Of a DNA stretch of 12,305 bases, positions 7,320 through 12,305 are shown in pieces; within the stretch, counting starts at the first letter, position 1, and every line of letters starts with the position of its first letter. Made by a program: the position numbers and the translations under genes. Location: positions 1-12,305 of the forward strand of contig JAEXBK010000140.1 in assembly GCA_023394035.1 (NCBI GenBank), written 5' to 3'. A model generated the notes under the pieces. The model saw only the letters and a list, made by a program, of their open reading frames with translations, did not search any database and was not told the DNA's origin. The stretch comes from Bacillota bacterium (GTDB lineage Bacteria; Bacillota; Clostridia; Peptostreptococcales; Anaerovoracaceae).

Positions 7320-7345
7320 CTTTTAATTCCTTTCTTCTTTAATTG

Positions 7346-7374
7346 ATTTTAATTGTACCCCATTTGTTTGTCAA
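7346..7374 (-). promoter_or_regulatory. SigA-type promoter for rqcH
   Basis: Read on the minus strand, TTGACA (7374-7369) is followed after exactly 17 bp by TAAAAT (7351-7346). That is a perfect -35 and a one-mismatch -10. The predicted start, about 7 bp further on, leaves a leader of only about 20 nt before the rqcH ATG at 7319. Its -35 overlaps the -35 of the opposite promoter by 5 bp. Confidence 0.75.
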
Positions 7375-7396
7375 CGCCGTGCGAATGTGTTAAAAT
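7368..7396 (+). promoter_or_regulatory. SigA-type promoter for yicC
   Basis: TTGTCA (7368-7373) and TAAAAT (7391-7396) are separated by 17 bp, with TGTG just before the -10. Transcription would begin near 7403, giving a leader of about 36 nt. GGAGGAG at 7429-7435 then serves the yicC ATG. Confidence 0.75.
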
Positions 7397-7438
7397 AAAA
7401 ACACAGGCGCAATTGCTTCTTTTGAAACGGAGGAGTTT

Positions 7439-8323
7439 ATGATAAAGAGCATGACGGGCTTCGGAAGAGCCGAAGTGAACGACGGAAAACGGAATATTAC
7501 TGTAGAGATAAAGTCTGTAAATCACAGATACTGTGACATAAACATCAGACTGGCGCACAGATATGCCTTTGCCGAGGAGAAGATCAAGTCGGCAATCAAA
7601 GAAAAAATATCGCGAGGTAAGCTCGACGTATCCGTGATGGTGGAATCTCTTACGGAAAGCGACATTAACATAAAGCTGAATACGCTTGCGGCAAGGCAGT
7701 ACATGGATAACCTTAAACGCCTTAAGAACGAGCTTGGCTTTGAGGACGAGATTTCTTTGCAGTATATAGCATCGCTTCCGGATGTAATGAAGACTGTTCC
7801 TGATGTAGATGACGAAAAGGAATTAACGGAGGCGCTTCTTGCTCCTGTTCGCCTTGCGGCAGCAAAGCTCGACGAAATGAGAATAACCGAAGGCAAGAAG
7901 CTCGAGGAAGACCTTCTTGCGCGCGGAGAAACGGTTAAGGCTCTGGTAGAAAAAATAGCGGAGCGTGCACCGGATGTACCTAAAGCATATGCTGAGAAGC
8001 TTCGCACGAGAATACAGGAGCTGATAGGAGACTCGGCAGAGATAAACGAAGAACGCATAGCTCTCGAAGCTGCCATGTTTGCCGACAAATGCAGCATAGC
8101 GGAAGAGCTCACAAGGCTTGACAGCCATATGGCTCAGATGGAAAAGATAATAGGCGAGGTGGGGCAGCCTGACGGCAAGCGCCTTGACTTTCTCGTTCAG
8201 GAGATGAACAGAGAGGCTAACACGATAGGCTCAAAGGCTAACGACATAACCGTTACGGAGCTGATGCTCAAGGTGAAGGCGGAGGTCGAAAAAATAAGAG
8301 AACAGGTGCAGAACGTAGAATAA
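7439..8323 (+). CDS. yicC: YicC family endoribonuclease
   Basis: YicC of 294 residues, a toroid-forming endoribonuclease family linked to small-RNA and mRNA turnover and, in older work, to stationary-phase survival. The N-terminal signature MIKSMTGFGRAEV is intact, followed by EIKSVNHRYCDINIR at about 22-36, the classical YicC_N block. The C-terminal DUF1732 block is DKCSIAEELTRLDSHMAQM, then GKRLDFLVQEMNREANTIGSKAND, ending in VEKIREQVQNVE. The middle is strongly helical and charged. Length is normal. It has a good promoter and ribosome-binding site of its own and is followed after 65 bp by gmk, the usual Firmicutes neighbour. The remA (DUF370) gene, often found between yicC and gmk, is absent; the spacer holds a promoter instead. 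Confidence 0.95.
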   Translation: MIKSMTGFGRAEVNDGKRNITVEIKSVNHRYCDINIRLAHRYAFAEEKIKSAIKEKISRGKLDVSVMVESLTESDINIKLNTLAARQYMDNLKRLKNELGFEDEISLQYIASLPDVMKTVPDVDDEKELTEALLAPVRLAAAKLDEMRITEGKKLEEDLLARGETVKALVEKIAERAPDVPKAYAEKLRTRIQELIGDSAEINEERIALEAAMFADKCSIAEELTRLDSHMAQMEKIIGEVGQPDGKRLDFLVQEMNREANTIGSKANDITVTELMLKVKAEVEKIREQVQNVE

Positions 8324-8325
8324 CC

Positions 8326-8354
8326 TTGAAATAGGCAAAGCTTTGTGATAAAAT
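8326..8354 (+). promoter_or_regulatory. Promoter between yicC and gmk
   Basis: TTGAAA (8326-8331) and TAAAAT (8349-8354) are 17 bp apart, with an extended TGTG immediately before the -10. It begins just after the yicC stop and would give gmk-rpoZ transcription independent of yicC. The -10 hexamer is the same as in the yicC and rqcH promoters. Confidence 0.65.
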
Positions 8355-8388
8355 CTTTGTTCAGTAATAATGTAATCAAAGGGATGTC

Positions 8389-9009
8389 ATGATAGAAAAT
8401 ACCAACAAAAAAGGAGAACTTTTCGTAATTTCAGGACCTTCGGGAACCGGTAAGGGCACGATATGCAGACGAATAGTAGGAAGAGGCGATATAGCTCTTT
8501 CAATATCGGCAACCACAAGGGAGCCGCGTAACTGCGAAAAGGACGGAGAAAGCTATTACTTTATAACGCGTGAAGAATTTGAGGAACGCATTTCAAACGG
8601 CGGATTCCTTGAATACGCGGAGGTGTACGGAAACTACTACGGTACACCGAGACAGAAGGTGATAGATTTACTAAATGCGGGAACCGATGTGATACTTGAG
8701 ATAGATATCCAGGGTGCAATGCAGGTAAAAGAAAATTATCCTGATGGTATATTCATATTCATACTGCCGCCTTCACTTAAGGAGCTGCGCGAGAGGCTTA
8801 CGGGGCGTCATACGGACTCTAAAGATGTCATAGAGCTCAGGCTCGGCAAGACGATGGAAGAAATAAGGCAGATCGGAAAGTATGACTACTACATATTAAA
8901 CAGAAACCTTGACGAAGCGGTGAATGACGCGGAAGCTATAATAAGGGCGGAGCACCTAAGAGTTCAGGGACGCAAAGAATCGATAATTTCAATGTTTGAG
9001 GAGGAATAG
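8389..9009 (+). CDS. gmk: Guanylate kinase
   Basis: Guanylate kinase of 206 residues converts GMP and ATP to GDP and ADP, an essential step in GTP and dGTP supply. The P-loop is GPSGTGKGT at 16-24. The GMP-binding region has SATTREPRNCEKDGESYYFI at about 40-59 and EYAEVYGNYYGTP with the conserved tyrosines. The core strand VILEIDIQGAMQV carries the conserved D-Q-G, and the lid and adenine region are LRERLTGRHTD. Length is typical. The start is preceded by AAAGGGA. Its stop sits 4 bp before rpoZ, and gmk-rpoZ is a conserved pair. GMP kinases in Firmicutes can be inhibited by (p)ppGpp, which the synthetase at 4867-5592 would make; whether this one is cannot be told from sequence. Confidence 0.97.
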   Translation: MIENTNKKGELFVISGPSGTGKGTICRRIVGRGDIALSISATTREPRNCEKDGESYYFITREEFEERISNGGFLEYAEVYGNYYGTPRQKVIDLLNAGTDVILEIDIQGAMQVKENYPDGIFIFILPPSLKELRERLTGRHTDSKDVIELRLGKTMEEIRQIGKYDYYILNRNLDEAVNDAEAIIRAEHLRVQGRKESIISMFEEE

Positions 9010-9013
9010 AACA

Positions 9014-9280
9014 ATGCTTTATCCATCGATAAATGAGGTCAGAAAGAAAGTTGACAGCAGATATACTCTCGTAGTGCTTGCGGCAAAGCGCGCGCGTGAT
9101 CTTATAGACGGCCTGCCTAAGCTGAAGACGGAGTGCGACAACGACAAGCCGGTTTCAGAGGCTGCATATGAGATAAACGACGGTCTTGTTACATACAGAA
9201 GATCTGCTGCTGAAGAGGTTGCAGAAGAAGTAGCCTTAGAGGCAACGGAAATGCCGGAGGAAATTGCTGAAGAACTTTGA
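9014..9280 (+). CDS. rpoZ: DNA-directed RNA polymerase omega subunit
   Basis: The omega subunit, 88 residues, wraps the C-terminus of beta-prime and aids assembly of RNA polymerase. The N-terminus MLYPSINEVRKKVDSRYTLVVLAAKRARDL is the family hallmark. The conserved KPVSEAAYEINDGLV segment at about 47-61 follows. After it comes an Ala/Glu-rich acidic tail (EEVAEEVALEATEMPEEIAEEL) that is probably disordered. I chose ATG 9014, served by GAGGAGGA at 8998-9005. An in-frame TTG at 8996 would add MRRNRT and lies inside the ribosome-binding site, so it is unlikely. The gene is cotranscribed with gmk and followed 60 bp later by a strong hairpin terminator. Confidence 0.95.
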   Translation: MLYPSINEVRKKVDSRYTLVVLAAKRARDLIDGLPKLKTECDNDKPVSEAAYEINDGLVTYRRSAAEEVAEEVALEATEMPEEIAEEL

Positions 9281-9308
9281 TTTTCTTTGATTTTGAGGCA
9301 AAAACCGC

Positions 9309-9337
9309 TTGCCCTTGACGGGCTTTTATCGTATAAT
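9309..9337 (+). promoter_or_regulatory. Candidate promoter for rpsB-tsf
   Basis: A perfect TATAAT (9332-9337) has TTGCCC (9309-9314) 17 bp upstream; TTGACG at 9315 is only 11 bp away. Predicted initiation near 9343-9345 falls inside the left arm of the rpoZ terminator hairpin. An alternative is TTCACG (9348-9353) with TATAGT (9372-9377) at 18 bp, which would start right at the structured leader. Confidence 0.55.
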
Positions 9338-9340
9338 ATA

Positions 9341-9371
9341 TGACGGTTCACGTTGAACCGTCATTTTTTAT
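9341..9371 (+). terminator. Intrinsic terminator after rpoZ
   Basis: TGACGGTTCA (9341-9350) pairs perfectly with TGAACCGTCA (9354-9363) around a 3-nt loop (CGT). A run of T and a TATT stretch follow. It should end gmk-rpoZ transcripts and separate them from rpsB, though it overlaps the start region of the candidate rpsB promoter. Confidence 0.8.
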
Positions 9372-9382
9372 TATAGTATTCA

Positions 9383-9462
9383 CATCCGGAGTGTCGCAGG
9401 ATGGTGCCGTTAGAGGTTTGCTGCGGCCGATATACTGCCGGATGGAAGGAAAACCGGGAGGA
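9383..9462 (+). ncRNA. Structured 5' leader of rpsB, possible S2 autoregulatory element
   Basis: CATCCGG (9383-9389) pairs with CCGGATG (9438-9444) over 7 bp. Inside it TCGCAG (9394-9399) pairs with CTGCGG (9421-9426) with one G-U, leaving a 21-nt apical region and an 11-nt internal strand. The same 5' arm (TCCGG) could instead pair with CCGGG at 9454-9458, which begins the ribosome-binding site GGGAGGA (9456-9462). In E. coli, S2 represses rpsB-tsf through its leader. Whether this leader does the same is inference; the pairing is visible in the sequence. Confidence 0.5.
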
Positions 9463-9469
9463 AAGCAAA

Positions 9470-10228
9470 ATGTCAGTAATTTCAATGAAACAGCTCCTCG
9501 AAGCAGGAGTACACTTTGGTCACCAGACGAGAAGATGGAACCCTAAAATGGCTCCTTACATCTTCACTGAGAGAAACGGAATCTATATCATCGATCTCCA
9601 GAAGACAGTAAGAAAAATCGACGAAGCTTACAACTTCATCAAGGAAGTTGCAGCAGCAGGAAGACCTATCCTTTTCGTAGGAACAAAGAAGCAGGCACAG
9701 AACGCTATCGCAGACGAAGCTAATCGTTGCGGAGAATATTTCGTAAGCGAGAGATGGCTCGGCGGAATGCTCACAAACTACAAGACAATAAGCGCAAGAA
9801 TTAAGCGTCTCAACGACATCAACACGATGGAAGAGGACGGAACATTCGCTAAGCTTTCAAAGAAAGAAGTAACAAAGCTTAAGGGCGAACGCGATAAATT
9901 GGAGAAGAACCTCGGCGGCATCAAAGACATGAAGGGAATGCCGGGAGCTATGTTCATCGTAGATCCTAAGAAAGAAAGAATCGCAGTCAAGGAAGCAAGA
10001 ATCCTCGGTATCCCTGTAGTAGGTATCGTTGATACTAACTGTGATCCTGATGATGTAGATTACATCATACCTGGAAATGACGACGCTATCAGAGCGGTCA
10101 AGCTCATCGCAGGCAAGATGGCAGACGCAGTTATCGAAGGACACCAGGGCGAAAGCTTTGATGAGGCTCCGCAGGAAGCTCCTGTAGAAGCTGAAGCTGA
10201 GACCGAGGAAGCTGCAGACGAGCAGTAA
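9470..10228 (+). CDS. rpsB: 30S ribosomal protein S2 (uS2)
   Basis: Ribosomal protein S2 of 252 residues sits on the back of the 30S subunit between head and body and is needed for S1 or mRNA docking. The N-terminus MSVISMKQLLEAGVHFGHQTRRWNPKM matches the Firmicutes S2 start. Other signatures are ERNGIYIIDLQKTV, ILFVGTKKQAQ, RWLGGMLTNYKTI, LGGIKDMKGMPGAMFIVDP and VGIVDTNCDPDDVDYIIPGNDDAIRAV. The last 30 residues are an acidic Ala/Glu tail. ATG 9470 is chosen because of the family N-terminus and GGGAGGA at 9456-9462. An in-frame upstream ATG at 9401 would start inside the leader. Codon use is biased (AGA for Arg, many CTC/CTT and AAG), as expected for high expression. It is followed by tsf after 42 bp. 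Confidence 0.98.
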   Translation: MSVISMKQLLEAGVHFGHQTRRWNPKMAPYIFTERNGIYIIDLQKTVRKIDEAYNFIKEVAAAGRPILFVGTKKQAQNAIADEANRCGEYFVSERWLGGMLTNYKTISARIKRLNDINTMEEDGTFAKLSKKEVTKLKGERDKLEKNLGGIKDMKGMPGAMFIVDPKKERIAVKEARILGIPVVGIVDTNCDPDDVDYIIPGNDDAIRAVKLIAGKMADAVIEGHQGESFDEAPQEAPVEAEAETEEAADEQ

Positions 10229-10270
10229 TATATCTTATTAAACCGTGACTTTAAGTTAGGAGGAAGTACG

Positions 10271-11194
10271 ATGGCAGTAACTGCACAAATGGTAAAGGAA
10301 CTCCGTGAGATGACAGGCGCAGGCATGATGGATTGCAAGAAAGCGCTTGTAGAATCTGACGGCGATATGGATAAGGCTGTAGAAATCTTAAGAGAAAAAG
10401 GACTTTCCAAGGCCGCAAAAAAATCGGGAAGAATCGCAGCAGAAGGTCTTATCAGACTTGCTTTCACAGCTGACTGCAAGGAAGCAGCTATGATAGAAGT
10501 AAACTCTGAGACTGACTTTGTTTCAAAGAACCCTGAGTTCATCGAATTCGTAGAGGATCTTGCGGCTAAGGCACTCGAACAGGGTGGCGACATAGAGAGC
10601 TTCATGGACGTTCCATTCGGAGAAAGCGGAACAGTCAAGGAAACTCTTACAGCAAAGATCGCAAAGATCGGTGAAAACATGAACGTAAGAAGATTCGTTA
10701 AGTGCGATGCTCCGGGCGTTGTTTACTCGGGATATATCCACGGCGGCGGACGCATCGGCGTTATCGTAGGTATCGAGACGGAAGCTACAGCAGAGGAAAT
10801 CGAAGTTGTAGGTAAGGACGTTGCAATGCAGGTAGCATCGATGAACCCTGAATTCCTTGATGAATCGGAAGTTGATCCTGCATGGCTCGCTCACGAAAAG
10901 GAAATCACAGAGCAGCAGCTCCTTAACGAAGGAAAGAAGCCTGAAATGCTCGAGAGAATAATCCCTGGCAAGATGAAGGCTCTTCTCAAGGAGGTCTGCC
11001 TCGTAGATCAGAAATTCGTAAAGGATGCTGATGTAACTGTTGCACAGTATGTCGAAAACGAAGCTAAGAAGCTCGGAAAGAGCATGAAGGTCGTTTCAAT
11101 GGCTCGTTACGAAGTCGGAGAAGGCATCGAGAAGAAAGAAGAAGATTTTGCTGCAGAAGTAGCTGCACAGCAGGCTGCCGCAGCAGGGAAGTAA
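10271..11194 (+). CDS. tsf: Translation elongation factor Ts
   Basis: EF-Ts of 307 residues is the nucleotide exchange factor that releases GDP from EF-Tu. The N-terminal UBA-like domain at about 1-45 has VKELREMTGAGMMDCKKALVE and DMDKAVEILREKGLSKAAKK. TDFVSKN at 81-87 is the classical segment that contacts the EF-Tu G domain. The two core subdomains follow (YSGYIHGGGRIGVIV at about 153-167, and VGKDVAMQVASMNPEFL), then the coiled-coil and C-terminal module with CLVDQKFVKDADVTVAQYV. It ends in an Ala-rich tail. A strong AGGAGGA at 10258-10264 supports the start. Codon bias matches rpsB, with which it is almost universally paired. pyrH and frr, which often follow tsf in Firmicutes, do not; yhbY does. 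Confidence 0.98.
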   Translation: MAVTAQMVKELREMTGAGMMDCKKALVESDGDMDKAVEILREKGLSKAAKKSGRIAAEGLIRLAFTADCKEAAMIEVNSETDFVSKNPEFIEFVEDLAAKALEQGGDIESFMDVPFGESGTVKETLTAKIAKIGENMNVRRFVKCDAPGVVYSGYIHGGGRIGVIVGIETEATAEEIEVVGKDVAMQVASMNPEFLDESEVDPAWLAHEKEITEQQLLNEGKKPEMLERIIPGKMKALLKEVCLVDQKFVKDADVTVAQYVENEAKKLGKSMKVVSMARYEVGEGIEKKEEDFAAEVAAQQAAAAGK

Positions 11195-11207
11195 TAGTTT
11201 ACTTATA

Positions 11208-11501
11208 ATGCTTACAGGTAAACAAAGAAGCTATCTGCGCGGTCTGGCAAACGGTCTTGATGTGACCGTAAACATAGGCAAGATGGATCTGACCGACAAT
11301 ATCATCAAGCTGATAGATGCCAATCTTACAGCTAATGAGCTTGTCAAGGTGTCAATTCAGGACGGAAGCGAGCTTGAACCGAAGGCGACGTGCAATCTTA
11401 TAGCCGAAAAGCTCGGCGCTGATTTTGTACAGGCAATCGGCAGGAGATTTGTACTCTACAGACAGGCAAAAGATCCGGCTAAACGCAAGATACAGCTATA
11501 A
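11208..11501 (+). CDS. yhbY: YhbY/YqeI family CRM-domain RNA-binding protein
   Basis: A 97-residue single CRM-domain protein of the YhbY family, which associates with pre-50S particles and is thought to help ribosome assembly. Family features are LTGKQRSYLRGLANGLDVTVNIGK, IDANLTANELVKVSIQD, AEKLGADFVQAIGRRFVLYRQAKDP and a short basic tail. The RNA-contact loop, normally GxxG (GKGG or GSNG in relatives), reads GKMD at 24-27, so the second glycine is replaced by Asp. The start lies 13 bp after the tsf stop with no clear ribosome-binding site (GGGAAG is 16 nt away), so translation may depend on coupling to tsf. Being downstream of rpsB-tsf ties it to ribosome supply. The family call is firm. Confidence 0.92.
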   Translation: MLTGKQRSYLRGLANGLDVTVNIGKMDLTDNIIKLIDANLTANELVKVSIQDGSELEPKATCNLIAEKLGADFVQAIGRRFVLYRQAKDPAKRKIQL

Positions 11502-11515
11502 ATCAAATAAAAAGC

Positions 11516-11534
11516 CAAATCACAATTTGATTTG
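11516..11534. repeat. Inverted repeat after yhbY
   Basis: CAAATCA and TGATTTG pair over 7 bp around a 5-nt loop. On the minus strand the right arm is followed by GGCTTTTTATTT, so it could act as a weak terminator for transcription coming from the right. On the plus strand it precedes the main terminator. Confidence 0.45.
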
Positions 11535-11536
11535 CC

Positions 11537-11568
11537 AAAAACCGGATGCAACACGCGTCCGGTTTTTT
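11537..11568 (+). terminator. Intrinsic terminator of the rpsB-tsf-yhbY operon
   Basis: AAAAACCGGA (11537-11546) pairs with TCCGGTTTTT (11558-11567) around an 11-nt loop. A run of six T begins right after the GC core. It lies 36 bp after the yhbY stop and is the clear end of the housekeeping block. Confidence 0.85.
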
Positions 11569-11635
11569 GTGCTTAAGCTAATCATAAGCTTGAAGATATA
11601 ATAGGAATATTAAGGGGATCCTTGCAATATCGAAA

Positions 11636-11657
11636 TTGAAAAAATTATATTTTTCAA
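11636..11657. promoter_or_regulatory. Dyad upstream of the secreted-protein promoter
   Basis: TTGAAAAA (11636-11643) and TTTTTCAA (11650-11657) form a perfect 8-bp inverted repeat around ATTATA. It ends 7 bp before the candidate -35 box. It could be an operator for a dimeric regulator or an AT-rich hairpin; the region is so AT-rich that chance is possible. Confidence 0.4.
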
Positions 11658-11664
11658 AAAATAC

Positions 11665-11689
11665 TTGCATATATATATATATATATAAT
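11665..11689 (+). promoter_or_regulatory. Candidate promoter with repeat-filled spacer
   Basis: TTGCAT (11665-11670) and a perfect TATAAT (11684-11689) are separated by 13 bp, shorter than the usual 16-18. The spacer is entirely AT repeat. Initiation near 11696 would give a leader of about 40 nt. A competing reading is TTTTCA (11651-11656) with TATATA inside the tract at 17 bp. Confidence 0.5.
11669..11686. repeat. (AT)9 dinucleotide tract
   Basis: Nine uninterrupted AT units run from the end of the -35-like TTGCAT into the TATAAT box. Such tracts change length by slipped-strand mispairing, and here each unit lost or gained would move the -35 to -10 distance by 2 bp. Confidence 0.9.
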
Positions 11690-11735
11690 GGTATGGATAA
11701 AAAATCCTATATTTGCTATTAAAAAGGAGCGAGGA

Positions 11736-12305
11736 ATGAAGATTAGAAAAACACTTAAAAAAGGCAGAATTGTAATTCTCATAGCATTGTTATGTACAAT
11801 GAGCTTTAATACGGTTTTTGCATCTGAGATGAAAACTGCAGATGCGACTAAGGTATCAGAAGCACCAAATTTAACGGCAGAAGTTAACGCTCAAAGAGGC
11901 TCAGAGCCAATCGTTTTCTCGGAACACGTTGAAGCTAGCGAAGGTCTCACGCGTTCTTATGACGGCACTCCTTGGGACCCACATGCGGTTCTCAAGGAGA
12001 AATCGACCGGTAGAACGTTGGTAGAAGGCGTAGATTATGAACGTAATCTTACATTCTATCCGGCTTGGGATGACGGAACTCTCGGTCTCGCTTTGTTTGA
12101 CATTGACTATGTCAATCCTGGCGTGATAGAGGAAACTCTGGTTTGCATCACTAACGATTATGATGGTGATATTACGATCAGACACATGACCTATCAGGAC
12201 GTTACGGTTACTGCTTTTGATGTAGAGGCGGAGGAAGGCGGTGAGCTTAAAAATTTAAATCATGAACTCATCAGCACAACCGGTCCTCTCGCCGCTCCTA
12301 AATAC
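11736..12305 (+). CDS. Secreted/cell-surface protein, N-terminal part (runs off the window)
   Basis: An open frame of 190 codons has no stop before the window ends. I do not recognise the family. Residues 1-29 form a classical Sec signal peptide: basic MKIRKTLKKGR, hydrophobic IVILIALLCTM, and a cleavage site VFA before SE. There is no lipobox. The mature part begins with a polar linker (about 30-60). It then has beta-rich sequence with GRTLVEGVDYERNLTFYP at about 91-108 and a second strand-rich stretch ending TYQDVTVTAFDVEAEEGG. The LVEGVDY pattern recalls Ig-like repeats of Gram-positive surface proteins, but the match is loose. AAAGGAG at 11723-11729 is a good ribosome-binding site. The upstream (AT)9 promoter suggests variable expression. 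Any C-terminal anchor would lie outside the window. Confidence 0.85.
   Translation, partial: MKIRKTLKKGRIVILIALLCTMSFNTVFASEMKTADATKVSEAPNLTAEVNAQRGSEPIVFSEHVEASEGLTRSYDGTPWDPHAVLKEKSTGRTLVEGVDYERNLTFYPAWDDGTLGLALFDIDYVNPGVIEETLVCITNDYDGDITIRHMTYQDVTVTAFDVEAEEGGELKNLNHELISTTGPLAAPKY

Noticed and set aside
7522..8112. 196-codon minus-strand frame opposite yicC
   Set aside because: The product is serine/alanine-rich low-complexity sequence typical of the complement of a charged helical gene; yicC explains the region fully.
9305..9326. Small hairpin GCCC-TTGAC-GGGC with a T-run before the main rpoZ terminator
   Set aside because: The stem is only 4 bp and overlaps the candidate rpsB -35 region; the perfect 10-bp hairpin just downstream is a far better terminator.
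10060..10680. 206-codon minus-strand frame across the rpsB-tsf junction
   Set aside because: It spans the intergenic region and opposes two universal genes, and the predicted protein is Ser/Ala/Ile-rich without motifs.
11204..11209. TATAAT overlapping the yhbY start codon
   Set aside because: No -35-like sequence lies 16-18 bp upstream, and a transcript from it would start inside yhbY, so it cannot drive the gene.
11607..11630. Imperfect hairpin ATATTAAGG/CCTT-GC-AATAT upstream of the dyad
   Set aside because: It has a 2-nt bulge, is mostly A-T pairs and has no associated T-run or gene; it is within what AT-rich DNA gives by chance.
11901..12185. Minus-strand frame inside the secreted-protein gene
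   Set aside because: The plus-strand frame has a good ribosome-binding site, a textbook signal peptide and runs open to the window end, so the minus frame is a shadow.

Overview
The window looks like chromosomal DNA of a low-to-moderate-GC Gram-positive anaerobe of the class Clostridia. The evidence is a ylm/divIVA cell-division cluster in the Firmicutes order, a free-standing small alarmone synthetase, a bacterial Rqc2 (RqcH), an omega subunit and an S2 of Firmicutes type, and strong AGGAGG-like ribosome-binding sites. An Anaerovoracaceae/Mogibacterium-like lineage is possible, but sequence reading alone cannot fix it. Almost all of the window is core genome. The accessory-looking parts are the 3652-4014 gap and the right end after 11570.

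Left block (53-3651, + strand): yggS, sepF, yggT, divIVA, lspA and rluD are packed with gaps of 1 to about 42 bp and one 14-nt overlap. This is a shortened form of the ylmE-ylmF-ylmG-ylmH-divIVA-ileS-lspA-ylyB cluster, without ylmH and ileS. It covers PLP homeostasis, Z-ring anchoring, polar/septal scaffolding, lipoprotein signal cleavage and 23S rRNA pseudouridylation. A gap of about 360 bp follows, with one doubtful small ORF and overlapping inverted repeats.

Middle block: an alpha/beta hydrolase of the monoacylglycerol-lipase type and a RelP-like (p)ppGpp synthetase (4015-5592) form a two-gene unit. It converges on rqcH (7319-5649, - strand) across a shared bidirectional terminator. rqcH diverges from yicC, and the two promoters between them use overlapping -35 hexamers.

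Right block (7439-11501, + strand): yicC, gmk (with its own promoter), rpoZ, a terminator, then rpsB-tsf-yhbY. This is nucleotide supply, RNA turnover, RNA polymerase and translation machinery. rpsB has a structured leader of about 100 nt, and a TATAAT box lies directly against the rpoZ terminator. A strong terminator closes the block at 11537-11568.

The last 740 bp hold a dyad, a promoter-like region with an (AT)9 tract between candidate -35 and -10 boxes, and the first 190 codons of a secreted protein that runs off the end. This possible phase-variable promoter in front of an unrecognised exported protein is the most interesting part of the window. No mobile element, CRISPR array, tRNA or rRNA gene was seen.
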